Below are positions 17,382-25,868 of a DNA stretch of 64,000 bases, piece after piece. Source of the stretch: Alphaproteobacteria bacterium. GTDB taxonomy: Bacteria > Pseudomonadota > Alphaproteobacteria > CAAGCB01 > CAG-977. The stretch spans positions 1 to 64,000 of the forward strand of contig CAAGEP010000005.1 of NCBI GenBank assembly GCA_900768875.1. The letters run 5' to 3'. The notes below the pieces were generated by a model. That model did not search any database. It was not told the origin of the DNA and saw only the letters and a list, made by a program, of their open reading frames with translations. Position 1 is the stretch's first letter; each line of letters opens with the position of its first letter. The translations under genes were made by a program, and so were the position numbers.

Positions 17382-19322
17382 TCACATATTATACTCACTC
17401 ATCTGTTCTTTCATAAATTCGTATGACAATAAAATATCTGCGTTTTTTTCAAATTCTTGAAATGTTGTATTCAAACCAAATTTTTGCAATAAGATGTAAA
17501 AAACAATATCTTTACTTAACATCCCCGAATATTTATTTTTATAATTCATCGTATTTTTTTTGTATTCAGAGATCAAATCTTTTTCTTTATCAGAAAGTAT
17601 ATGGCACTTAAATGTTTCCAAATGAGGTGTTATTATATTCCTTAAAAATATTATATCCTCAGAATACAATGTATTCATATAATATATCATTGCCCGCTCA
17701 TACGCTATAAATTGTCCATTATACATATGAGAGTGAATCAAAGATACAAATTTTTCTCCACATAAATCCTGATAAGAGTCTTTCAAAGAAATACCTTCTT
17801 TTTTCAATTTATTTTTATAAACATCAAAAACATTCAAAGGAGACATAAGTATATATTTCAAATTATGCCTGTTATACAAATTTCTTTGAAACGGCGCGGC
17901 GGAAATCTCAGCAAGAATACCGTCTATAAAATATAAAGGTTCCTTGTCAAGAAATCGTATTTCTTCTCGCATACTGCGAAAATTGTCATATTTAATATTC
18001 GCTCTTATTCCTTCACGGGAAGCAAAAATTATAACAGGAATAACTGACAAAGCGCACATAGTATAGCCCGCGAACTTTAAAGCCGTTTCTTTCAAAAAAA
18101 GAAAATTCATCAAAAGAGAAACAAATATAAAATTTATCCAAACACGTTGAGGCGTCGACTTATAATCACAATTAAGCATTATTATCATACATATAAACAG
18201 TATAATATTGTATATGCTGATAGCAGCATTTTTTTTTGATACGAACACAAGAATTGAAGCTATTAAAAATAAATATAATTTAAAATGAGACTCCGATATA
18301 TGGAATCCAAGCGGCTTTGTATGTCTTATATTGATTTTATCCTTTATATCATCCGATGCTTTCTTTAAATTGACAACATTAAGAACGGACTCATTCCCCA
18401 AAAAAAATGTTGACAGCAACATCCTGTAATCAGCTTTTGAAAAAACATAGCCACGCTCTGCTGTATTAGTTGGTATCTGATTTTCCAAACCTTTCCAGGG
18501 GATTTCAAAATGATCCCACGCTGTCGTTTTATCTTGTATTTCAGCTCGTGCAATATTCATTCCAAGAGCATCCGCATATTCTTTATTTTTTGAAAGTTCA
18601 TTTAAACCAATTCTATGGAGTAAGAACATACCTGCCAATGAAATAAAAGCTAATACACCAAATAATGTTATGACGCGAATTCTGAAAAGTTTTTTGTACT
18701 CAGAAATATAAAACGGAGCGAACGCCAATCCAGTATAAAAAAGCGTTGCCAAACACATATTTTCACGAATCAAAAAAGAAAAGAAAACTGATAAAAAGAA
18801 ATAGGAAACAAAAATTATTTTCTGGAGTCTCGAACTATCCGCCGTTAGAAAATAATACATTGAAAATACAGAACTTATAGCAAGAATCGCAGATGTCTGA
18901 CTAAATTGCGGCAACACAAAATATATGCCACAAAATGCCGATAAAAATGTGACAATGACCGCCTTAACAAACAAGTTATTGCTTAAAACAATCTTTAACG
19001 AAACATATGTGATAACAAAAAACGATATAGCCATAAAAAAATATGTAAAAAAATCATACCAAAAAAAACTTGGCAAAATGCTATAAAATAATTTTAGAAA
19101 CTTTCCGTACAATATATTTGTGTAAAGAGCAAACTCTCCAAATCCGTTATTTCCCGCACTCCCCTCAAATACAAACCGCATATCCAAATCATCCATGGTT
19201 TGATACATTGCATGTTTTTTTACTGCAAACGTTATGCCAACAAAAACGGGCGCCGTATAAACGAATACTGCTTTAAAGTTTGATCTAATGCTATTTTTAA
19301 TTGAATAAAAAAAAGCCCACAT
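17382..19322 (-). CDS. Polytopic membrane protein, probable lipid-linked-sugar glycosyltransferase
   Basis: A 646-residue membrane protein starting at ATG 19322 (AGGGGATAATT upstream; the longer frame only overlaps the neighbouring gene). It has about 10-11 hydrophobic helices in the first ~430 residues and a soluble, Lys/Asn-rich C-terminal domain of ~200 residues. The gene is far more AT-rich than most of the operon. It is the last gene after a GT2 transferase and an SMR-type flippase, the position taken by the serotype-specific transferase in gtr cassettes, so it may transfer a polyprenyl-phosphate-linked residue in the periplasm. No specific family is recognised; function is inferred from order and topology. 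Confidence 0.7.
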   Translation of the reverse strand: MWAFFYSIKNSIRSNFKAVFVYTAPVFVGITFAVKKHAMYQTMDDLDMRFVFEGSAGNNGFGEFALYTNILYGKFLKLFYSILPSFFWYDFFTYFFMAISFFVITYVSLKIVLSNNLFVKAVIVTFLSAFCGIYFVLPQFSQTSAILAISSVFSMYYFLTADSSRLQKIIFVSYFFLSVFFSFLIRENMCLATLFYTGLAFAPFYISEYKKLFRIRVITLFGVLAFISLAGMFLLHRIGLNELSKNKEYADALGMNIARAEIQDKTTAWDHFEIPWKGLENQIPTNTAERGYVFSKADYRMLLSTFFLGNESVLNVVNLKKASDDIKDKINIRHTKPLGFHISESHFKLYLFLIASILVFVSKKNAAISIYNIILFICMIIMLNCDYKSTPQRVWINFIFVSLLMNFLFLKETALKFAGYTMCALSVIPVIIFASREGIRANIKYDNFRSMREEIRFLDKEPLYFIDGILAEISAAPFQRNLYNRHNLKYILMSPLNVFDVYKNKLKKEGISLKDSYQDLCGEKFVSLIHSHMYNGQFIAYERAMIYYMNTLYSEDIIFLRNIITPHLETFKCHILSDKEKDLISEYKKNTMNYKNKYSGMLSKDIVFYILLQKFGLNTTFQEFEKNADILLSYEFMKEQMSEYNM

Positions 19323-19324
19323 AA

Positions 19325-19708
19325 TTATCCCCTGCTTGTAATAAAAATTCCCAGCATAATGCACGCTACGCCCGCGATTTTGTAAGCGTTCAAACTTTCC
19401 CCCAGCAACAGCACGGAAAACAGCAAAACCAGCACAAAACCCAAACTGGTGAACGGATAGGCGAAACTGATGTCCAACTTTGTCATTGTCGCCATCCAAA
19501 ACAGTCCCGAAGCAAATGTCGCGACTAATCCCGAAAAAATGAACGGGTCGAAAACGATCGTGAACAACAGAACGATTTTGTCCGTCAATCCCGCAGGCAT
19601 GTGCACATCCGCGAATTTGTTTGAAATGCGCCATTTAATCATAATTTGCGAATAGACGGACAGTAAAATCGTCGAAGCCAAATACACATACGGCATCACA
19701 TTAGTCAT
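19325..19708 (-). CDS. Small four-TM transporter, EamA/SMR family (ArnE/ArnF-like flippase)
   Basis: A 127-residue protein with four hydrophobic helices and the C-terminal pattern FAYPFTSLGFVLVLLFSVLLLGE...AGVACIMLGIFITSRG typical of EmrE/ArnE/ArnF-like proteins. Start 19708 is chosen over a longer frame because its ATG overlaps the GT2 stop (ATGA) and GGGGAAG lies upstream. Next to a GT2 polyprenyl-phosphate transferase and a polytopic protein, it most likely flips the polyprenyl-phosphate-linked sugar across the inner membrane, as ArnE/ArnF do, rather than exporting drugs. Confidence 0.8.
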   Translation of the reverse strand: MTNVMPYVYLASTILLSVYSQIMIKWRISNKFADVHMPAGLTDKIVLLFTIVFDPFIFSGLVATFASGLFWMATMTKLDISFAYPFTSLGFVLVLLFSVLLLGESLNAYKIAGVACIMLGIFITSRG

Positions 19709-20649
19709 CTTTCGCTTCCCCCGACATTCATGAACCGCCCCACAACATACAGCGGGCGACGGTGTGACTCTTGAAAGATATTCGCCAAATAAACGCTCAT
19801 TATCGCCAATGTCAAAAACAGCAGTGCGCCGATAAACGTAAGAGCGAACATAATGCCCGCATATCCGTTTACGGCGTAATTTCCGGCAAAATGATTGTAC
19901 AAAATCAATCCCGCAAAGACGAAAGAAGCCACAAAACACAACAGTGAAAAGGCGACGCTGACAAACAGCGGTTTAACCGACTGCTGCATTAAAATATGAA
20001 AAGCGTGTTTCAATGATTTGAAAAAGGTATAGTCTGATTTTCCCTCGAACCTTGCTTGCGCTTCAATCGGGCAATAACAAATGTCGAAACCGCACCATTT
20101 GACCAAGCCGAAATAGGACCGGTTGTATTCGCGCAACTTTCTGATTTCTTTGACAACTTTGGCGGATATAATTGAAAAGTTGCCTATGTTTTTGTCGGTG
20201 ACATAAATTTTGTCCGACAACAACCGCATAACACAACCGAACGTTTTGGAATAAAACAGTTTCAAAAATCCCTCTTTTCTGTTTTCCCGAACGGAAAAAG
20301 CGACTTCCTTTCCCGACTGTTTCAAAGCGTCAAACAAAACGCCGATTTTATCCGGAGGATCTTGCAAATCGCAATCCATAACGACAACATAATCGCCCGA
20401 CGCGTAATCCAGACCTGCCGAAATGGCAATGTGCTGACCGAAGTTACGCGCCAGATCGATAAATTTAACCCGTGAATCCTTTCGCGCCAGAGCGGCGATT
20501 TTTTCTCCGCTGCCGTAGGGGCAGGCATCGTTTACCATAACGATTTCAAAGTCATCCGTGATTCGGGAAACGTTTTCAACCAGTTGTTTGTAGAGTTCAT
20601 CAACGATGTTCACCGCGTTATAAACAGGTGTGACGATTGAAATTTTCAT
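19705..20649 (-). CDS. GT2 polyprenyl-phosphate glycosyltransferase (GtrB/ArnC-like)
   Basis: A 314-residue protein from ATG 20649 (TTGGAGAAAATTTT upstream). The N-terminal GT-A domain shows ISIVTPVYNA, NDACPYGSGEKI, the LARNFGQHIAISAGLDYASGD block and the metal-binding DCDLQDPPD (about 90-98). Two TM helices follow near residues 230-255 and 265-290. This layout matches DPM1/GtrB/ArnC-type enzymes that move a sugar from a nucleotide donor to undecaprenyl phosphate on the cytoplasmic face. It overlaps both neighbours by 4 nt, in a tight glycan operon. Confidence 0.88.
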   Translation of the reverse strand: MKISIVTPVYNAVNIVDELYKQLVENVSRITDDFEIVMVNDACPYGSGEKIAALARKDSRVKFIDLARNFGQHIAISAGLDYASGDYVVVMDCDLQDPPDKIGVLFDALKQSGKEVAFSVRENRKEGFLKLFYSKTFGCVMRLLSDKIYVTDKNIGNFSIISAKVVKEIRKLREYNRSYFGLVKWCGFDICYCPIEAQARFEGKSDYTFFKSLKHAFHILMQQSVKPLFVSVAFSLLCFVASFVFAGLILYNHFAGNYAVNGYAGIMFALTFIGALLFLTLAIMSVYLANIFQESHRRPLYVVGRFMNVGGSER

Positions 20650-21527
20650 AAAATTTTCTCCAATTTCGCTGCCGCTTGTTTGATAAGCGTCAGTTCCGCT
20701 TCGGACAGGCACGCTTCAACTTCTTTGACACCGTTTTCGGTCAGCATGCACGGTCTGCTGACACAAGCCTTGCCCGCCGGCACGGGAAAAGTCAGCGACA
20801 GCAAAGTTTGATGATGCTCTTTCATTTCGTTGACGATGTAGGCGACGCACCCCGCTATGCCGTAATGCGTGCGCCCTTTACCCGCGATAATTTCCGCCCC
20901 CGTATTGGCGACTTTCGCCGCTATTTTTTGCTTGTCCGCTTCGTTCAGTTCCACAGGATTGCCATTGATTCTGACGGAACTCCACAGCGGGACTTGTCCC
21001 GCGCCGTGCTCGCCCGCCACAAAAGCTTGAACGGACGCTTCCGAAACATTCAGAAAGTCCGCCAGAACAGAGCGAAAGCGCGCCGAATCCAAAATGCACC
21101 CCGTTCCGAACACGCGTCCGGACAGCTCATTCAATTCTTCGGCAAAAATGCGGGTAATGACATCAACGGGATTCGATACGACAACCACGATACCGTGCGC
21201 GTCGTTTGCTTTTAAATTTTGTGCGATTTCCCGCGCAATGGCGGCGTTCTTGCCGATTAAATCCAACCGGCTTTCGTTCGGTTTGCGGCTGACGCCCGCC
21301 GTGACGATAATGATGTCGCTGTCCGCCGCATCGGCATAGCTTCCCCGATAGACTTTCGACGGACTGATAGCGGATAAACCGGGGCGAATGTCGGCAACTT
21401 CCGCATTGACGGCAACGGGATTGACATCAATCAGCGCGATTTCTTCAGCGGCTTCTATCAGCATCAGCGAATACGCAATGCTGGAGCCGACATATCCCGC
21501 CCCGATAATGGAAATCTTTTTTATCAT
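20646..21527 (-). CDS. L-lactate/malate dehydrogenase family enzyme
   Basis: A 293-residue NAD-dependent 2-hydroxyacid dehydrogenase. The Rossmann motif is GAGYVGSSIAYSL (9-21), the cofactor aspartate is in ALIDVN, the active-site loop is TAGVSRKPNESRLDL and the catalytic histidine lies in GEHGAGQVPLWSSV. At the residue that sets substrate choice (Gln102 in LDH, Arg102 in MDH) it has Arg (VSRKP), which points towards malate or a related dicarboxylate, while ESRLDL after it is LDH-like. It is slightly shorter than usual. Placed in a glycan operon, it may act on an unusual 2-oxo intermediate. It overlaps its neighbours by 4 nt. Confidence 0.85.
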   Translation of the reverse strand: MIKKISIIGAGYVGSSIAYSLMLIEAAEEIALIDVNPVAVNAEVADIRPGLSAISPSKVYRGSYADAADSDIIIVTAGVSRKPNESRLDLIGKNAAIAREIAQNLKANDAHGIVVVVSNPVDVITRIFAEELNELSGRVFGTGCILDSARFRSVLADFLNVSEASVQAFVAGEHGAGQVPLWSSVRINGNPVELNEADKQKIAAKVANTGAEIIAGKGRTHYGIAGCVAYIVNEMKEHHQTLLSLTFPVPAGKACVSRPCMLTENGVKEVEACLSEAELTLIKQAAAKLEKIL

Positions 21528-22720
21528 GACACCTTTACAATTCTTGACAAATCTCTGATTAAATCATACCCGTCCCAAACAAGCGTGAAGTCCATGGATT
21601 TTCCCATGGGAACGGCGCGATCGACGCCTTGCGGGGCGACGGAGCGGATAAAGCCGGCGATATCGTCCTTACTTAATCCGTAATAAGTCATCGTTTGACA
21701 CTTGTTCGTGCAGACGGGGGCGATTTCTGTCAGATTTTCCGCGTCGTATTCAAAGAAAAAGCCGCTGTTGTATTTCAAATCGGGCAGTTTGTCGTCCAAT
21801 TTTTCAACCTTGACTCGATAAATGAAATTGTCGGCGCATGGTTCGAGGCGCACTTCCCTGTCCGCCGCCGCGCGGTATAAAGCCGCCAGTTTCCCGACCG
21901 CCTGCACGGGGGCGAGCGTGTATTTGTCCGCGACGAGTTTGTGTGCTGCCGTCCAGAATTTGTCCTTTGCCGCCTGCTTATCTTTTCCCGTCCAGACGAT
22001 GATCCGCGGGGACGTGCAGGCGTTTTGATCGGAAAAGAACGTGTCGTTGTAAAAATCTTGCGCCAGACGGTCGATATTTTCCGCTTTCAAAACGGCGTCC
22101 GCGTTTAAAACAAGTATTGAATGACGGTCGGCAAACGTGATTTCCTTGGCTCTGGGCGGCAGAGGCGATTTGCGCATTTCCGCAATCGTCATATCGCCGC
22201 CCCAAACAATGCGGGAAGCGCAAATACCAGAAAAATAATCGGCGATTTCCTGAACGGGCGGAAATTTGACGAACACGACGTACGGCTTCATTTCCGGCTG
22301 TTCGTCCAAAGCTTCTTTCACCGCCGCGCAAATCAAGTCCACCTGCGCGTAGGGTTTTGCGGGCAGACGCACGATATTCGGATTTCCCGCCAGCAATCCC
22401 GCCGCGAAACTGAACGCGCAGTTCACGGGAACGTTTGACGGCGTGGAATGAAAAGCGATGCCGCGCCCCAAGCGCAATTCGTTCGTGTCATATTTGGCTT
22501 TTTCGGTCAACAAAGCCGCCTTGCGGCACCAAAAGGCGAAAGTAACGACGTCGGAATACGCTTTGCCCGTTTTCAACAGTTTCGCGGACACGACGTTTAA
22601 GAATGCCACGGCTTTGTCCGAAAAAGGAATCATCGACGAAACACCGCGCATTTCTTCGACGGTTTCGGGTGTTCCGACAACATAGGTCAATTCGTTAAAA
22701 TTTTGCGGCATAGGTATCAC
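21524..22720 (-). CDS. LuxC-like acyl reductase (aldehyde-forming)
   Basis: A 398-residue protein of the LuxC acyl-CoA/acyl-enzyme reductase family, distantly related to aldehyde dehydrogenases. Features are GRGIAFHSTPSNVPVNCAF (86-104), the catalytic cysteine in DQNACTSPR (Cys235) and a C-terminal CQTMTYYGL segment. It would accept an acyl group, probably from the LuxE-like neighbour, and reduce it with NADPH to an aldehyde. The start is GTG 22720, placed by AGGGGG upstream, with ATG 22711 as an alternative. It overlaps luxE-like by 26 nt and the dehydrogenase by 4 nt. No luciferase genes occur, so bioluminescence is not implied. Confidence 0.85.
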   Translation of the reverse strand: MIPMPQNFNELTYVVGTPETVEEMRGVSSMIPFSDKAVAFLNVVSAKLLKTGKAYSDVVTFAFWCRKAALLTEKAKYDTNELRLGRGIAFHSTPSNVPVNCAFSFAAGLLAGNPNIVRLPAKPYAQVDLICAAVKEALDEQPEMKPYVVFVKFPPVQEIADYFSGICASRIVWGGDMTIAEMRKSPLPPRAKEITFADRHSILVLNADAVLKAENIDRLAQDFYNDTFFSDQNACTSPRIIVWTGKDKQAAKDKFWTAAHKLVADKYTLAPVQAVGKLAALYRAAADREVRLEPCADNFIYRVKVEKLDDKLPDLKYNSGFFFEYDAENLTEIAPVCTNKCQTMTYYGLSKDDIAGFIRSVAPQGVDRAVPMGKSMDFTLVWDGYDLIRDLSRIVKVS

Positions 22721-23777
22721 TGCACCCCCTGATTTCGGCGTTTTTCAGCCGCCCCAGAATTTGAAAATATTTGCCGTTGCGACCGCACGGACAATCGTCT
22801 TCGCCCAGCAAAACGCCTTCGTCTTCGGTCAAAAGCGAATGTCCGGGATACGATTTCGGTAAAACGGAAACGACTTGGATAATGCCTTTTTCGCCCTTGG
22901 TGCAGACGGAAAAGTCTTTCGGATTGCGGATAATCACGTCGGAAAAAACAGACGCGTGCATATGACCGTGTTCGCATTGCATATAAACGCACCCCGTTTG
23001 TTCCACCATGCCGTAATAATCGTGTACGTCGGACAAGCCGCAAACGGCGGTCAGGCGCGCTTTGAACTCCGCGGGCGAAACGGCTTCGGAAACCAGTTTT
23101 TTCCAGCCGCCTCCATGAATCAAAATCCCGTTCGACAAGTCGATTTTCTTGCCCGATTTCAACAGCTCTTTATAGAAGTGTTGCCAAATCATGAACGTAA
23201 AGCCGAACAACAGGATTTTCTGCCCTTTGTGCCGTTCCAAAAACGCTTCAATCGCCGGAAAATCAATTTCCATATCGTCGTTCAGGGCATAGGTTCTGTC
23301 CGCACCGAAAATCGAAAATCCCAGAATGCCCGCGCCCCTTGCGGAAAACATCGCGCGGTTTTTGATAACCGACGGGCTGTCGATAATCAACATCGGCAAA
23401 CGCGCCGCACCGGTAAATGCGGAAACGATTTTCACCAAAGCTTTCTGCTGATTGGCGACACCTTCTTTGTCCAGATAAATCTTTGACACTTTTTGTCCCG
23501 TTGTACCGGAAGACGTCAGCGTTTTAAACACTTCCGCATCGGAAACGCTTTTCAAAGTCAGGTCTTTGAACAAAGAAACGGGCAGAAAAGGCAAATCCTC
23601 GTAAGTTTTCACTTTGTCCAAATCCAACCCGAGGGCGCGCATCATACGGGCGTACGCGGGACAAGCGTCGATATGATGTTTTGTCAGCCGTTTCAATTCT
23701 TCGGTTAAAGCCGCCGTTTTCGCCGACTTGTCCAAAGAATACGGAGGAATTTCCAAAAGGGCGTTAAAATCAGTCAT
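22695..23777 (-). CDS. LuxE-like acyl-protein synthetase (acyl-AMP forming)
   Basis: A 360-residue adenylating enzyme of the LuxE family, starting at ATG 23777 (GGAG upstream; the longer frame lies inside the ligase gene). The AMP-binding P-loop is TLTSSGTTGQKVSK, followed by a HGGGWKKLV segment, an acidic motif near DYYGMVEQTG and a cysteine-rich C-terminal piece (GEDDCPCGRNGKYF) also seen in F390/phenylacetate-CoA-ligase relatives. LuxE activates a carboxylic acid as acyl-AMP and hands it to LuxC. The pair here sits between an AMP ligase and a dehydrogenase, implying conversion of a small or medium acid to an aldehyde. Confidence 0.83.
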   Translation of the reverse strand: MTDFNALLEIPPYSLDKSAKTAALTEELKRLTKHHIDACPAYARMMRALGLDLDKVKTYEDLPFLPVSLFKDLTLKSVSDAEVFKTLTSSGTTGQKVSKIYLDKEGVANQQKALVKIVSAFTGAARLPMLIIDSPSVIKNRAMFSARGAGILGFSIFGADRTYALNDDMEIDFPAIEAFLERHKGQKILLFGFTFMIWQHFYKELLKSGKKIDLSNGILIHGGGWKKLVSEAVSPAEFKARLTAVCGLSDVHDYYGMVEQTGCVYMQCEHGHMHASVFSDVIIRNPKDFSVCTKGEKGIIQVVSVLPKSYPGHSLLTEDEGVLLGEDDCPCGRNGKYFQILGRLKNAEIRGCSDTYAAKF

Positions 23778-25179
23778 AGAATTGCTCCAATTCGCGATAC
23801 AACGTCTTACCCGCGTCGTTTTTGGGAATTTTCTCAATGTGTTTGACGTGAAACGCCGTCGGGTTCAAACGCGTCTTTTCCGCCAGAAACCTCTTGATTT
23901 CAGACGTTTTGTTTTCGTCCGTTATAAAAACGTGCATCGCGTCGTCCTTGCCCGCGCAAGCGCAGTCGAAATCCGTATAAACCGATTTAATCAACCGTTC
24001 CGTTTCATCCAAACCGACACGGTTTCCGAAGATTTTTAAAAACCGTTTCTTGCGCCCGACAATATAGAAATATCCGTCCGCGTCGAATTGCGCCATGTCG
24101 CCCGTCTGCAACACGCCGCCGCGCTCGTCGCCTTTCGCCAAATCAGCACCGCAAACCGCATAGCCCAGTGTCACGTTGTCACCCGTATAGACCAGTTCGC
24201 CGACCGTGTCGGGCGTCGTGATTTTGCCGCCGTTCGCGTCAATCAAATCAAACTTGCCGCCGGGAATTGCAACGCCCGTCGAACCGCACTTTTCCAAAGC
24301 CTTTTCGGGCGGCAGATACGCCATGCGCGCGGTCGCTTCGGCTTGTCCGTACATGACGACGAAGTGCTTTCCCTCTTTTGCGGCGTATTCTGCGAATTTC
24401 TTATGCAGAGCGGGCAAAATCTTGCCCCCCGCCTGCGTCATCGTGCGCAAATCGGGCAATTTGCGGCGGAAGAACATCAGCTTGTCCAGCATTTCATAAG
24501 TGTAGGGAACGCCGCCGAACGACGTCGCTTTTTCCCGTGTGAAAAAGTCCCAAAATTCGCGTTGCATCAGCGTTTTTTGCGTCATCAGAATCGTTGCGCC
24601 GACCGCCAGATGCGTGTTCAAAATCGAAATGCCGTAAGTATAGTTCATCGGCAAAGTCGTAATCGGACGTTCCGTCGAATCCAATTTCAAGTATTCGACA
24701 ATGGAATCCGTGTTGGCGCGAATGTTCTTGTAGCTTTGACGAACGAATTTCGGACTGCCCGTCGACCCCGAAGTCGTCAACAGCAACGCCAATTCGTCAT
24801 ACAGCGGATGCGCGCGGCTGTCCTCTCTTTTAACAAGGGCGTAGTTTCCCTGTTCAAAAACGGTTTTGCCGTCAAATTCCGTAGCTTTGTCGGCAGGAAG
24901 CCACAAATAATCGGGTTTGTATTCCGTCAAAAAGTTATCCAGCAAAGCGCGGTCGATGTGCGCGTCCAGCATCAGCGGCACAATGCGGTGATTGATGAAC
25001 GACACATAACCGACCAGCGATTCAATCGAGTTTTCGCACAAATTGAACACCAGCGAACGTGGCGGCACCTTGTCCGCCAACGCGTCCGTCAAATCCGCCA
25101 GTTCCGCATACGAAAAACGCTGACCGTCGTCTTGAATTACCGCCGTGTTGTCGGCGTATTTTCTCAAATCCCACATCAT
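23770..25179 (-). CDS. AMP-dependent acyl synthetase/ligase
   Basis: A 469-residue ANL-superfamily enzyme. The P-loop is LLLTTSGSTGSPK (~132-144); downstream come YGQAEATARM, TGDMAQFDADGYFYIVGR (hinge aspartate and following Gly-Arg) and a C-terminal lysine in KNDAGKTLYRE that fits the catalytic Lys of the A10 motif. It makes an acyl-AMP and probably loads the acyl group on the ACP at 29167-29403 or on CoA. It overlaps the MBL gene by 4 nt and the LuxE gene by 8 nt. The acyl substrate cannot be read. Confidence 0.85.
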   Translation of the reverse strand: MMWDLRKYADNTAVIQDDGQRFSYAELADLTDALADKVPPRSLVFNLCENSIESLVGYVSFINHRIVPLMLDAHIDRALLDNFLTEYKPDYLWLPADKATEFDGKTVFEQGNYALVKREDSRAHPLYDELALLLTTSGSTGSPKFVRQSYKNIRANTDSIVEYLKLDSTERPITTLPMNYTYGISILNTHLAVGATILMTQKTLMQREFWDFFTREKATSFGGVPYTYEMLDKLMFFRRKLPDLRTMTQAGGKILPALHKKFAEYAAKEGKHFVVMYGQAEATARMAYLPPEKALEKCGSTGVAIPGGKFDLIDANGGKITTPDTVGELVYTGDNVTLGYAVCGADLAKGDERGGVLQTGDMAQFDADGYFYIVGRKKRFLKIFGNRVGLDETERLIKSVYTDFDCACAGKDDAMHVFITDENKTSEIKRFLAEKTRLNPTAFHVKHIEKIPKNDAGKTLYRELEQFYD

Positions 25180-25856
25180 CGCGCCTCTTTCATTTTAAAA
25201 ACCCGACCATGCCCCGCCAAAACAAGAATGTCGTCCGGCAAAGCGTCCAGATAAGGCTTTGTTTTTTCGTTAAACTCTTTCAGACTGCCCCCCGGAAACC
25301 GCGTAATCACGGGCGTGTCCCAAATCAGATTGTCGCCCGTGAAAACCGCCGTGTCGTTCATTTTGATGCAGCAGGAACCTTGCGAATGTCCCGGCGTCGC
25401 CATAAAGCAAAACGGGATTCCTCCGAAATCAAAAGAAAAAGTGTTGTCAAAAACCATATCGGCTTTAAAAGTAAACGGCTTGAATTCCCGATTGAATTTT
25501 TCTGTCAGCCGCGTTCCGTTTTCTTCGTCTTTCTGTTCCAGAACAAACGTCATCAACATCGGTCTGTTGTTTCGTTCGACAGCAATCGTTTCCGCGCATT
25601 TGCGATGACAGATCAGTTGAAAATCCGTTATTTCTTTCAGCCACGGCAACCCGTAAGTATGATCGGGGTGTTCGTGCGTCAAAAATACTGTTGTTTGACG
25701 AGCATTTTTTTCTTTCAACAACGCTGCGGCTTCCGCATCGGGGTGCGGATCGACGATCAACGCCTTGCCGTCGGAAAACAGAACAAACATATTCGTTCTT
25801 AAATATTCCGATTCAAAGCGGTACACATCAATCGCTGACAGGAAAAACCGTTCCAT
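25176..25856 (-). CDS. Metallo-beta-lactamase-fold hydrolase
   Basis: A 226-residue MBL-fold protein with the metal-binding motif THEHPDH (HxHxDH), a histidine in ATPGHSQGSCCI, FTGDNLIWD and a final histidine in LVLAGHGRVF. This is the glyoxalase-II/thioesterase-like arrangement. In an operon with an ACP, an acyl ligase and LuxC/LuxE it may release or proofread acyl thioesters, as PqsE-type or polyketide MBL thioesterases do. That role is inference; the hydrolase fold itself is clear. It is 12 nt downstream of the NeuB-like gene. Confidence 0.83.
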   Translation of the reverse strand: MERFFLSAIDVYRFESEYLRTNMFVLFSDGKALIVDPHPDAEAAALLKEKNARQTTVFLTHEHPDHTYGLPWLKEITDFQLICHRKCAETIAVERNNRPMLMTFVLEQKDEENGTRLTEKFNREFKPFTFKADMVFDNTFSFDFGGIPFCFMATPGHSQGSCCIKMNDTAVFTGDNLIWDTPVITRFPGGSLKEFNEKTKPYLDALPDDILVLAGHGRVFKMKEAR

Positions 25857-25868
25857 CGCTCCGTACTC

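Noticed and set aside
21524..23777. Bioluminescence (lux) operon
   Set aside because: LuxC and LuxE homologues are present but luxA, luxB and luxD are not, and the neighbours are glycan enzymes.
24088..25254. Long plus-strand open frame opposite the AMP ligase
   Set aside because: Arg/Gln/His-rich antisense shadow; the minus strand carries all ANL motifs.
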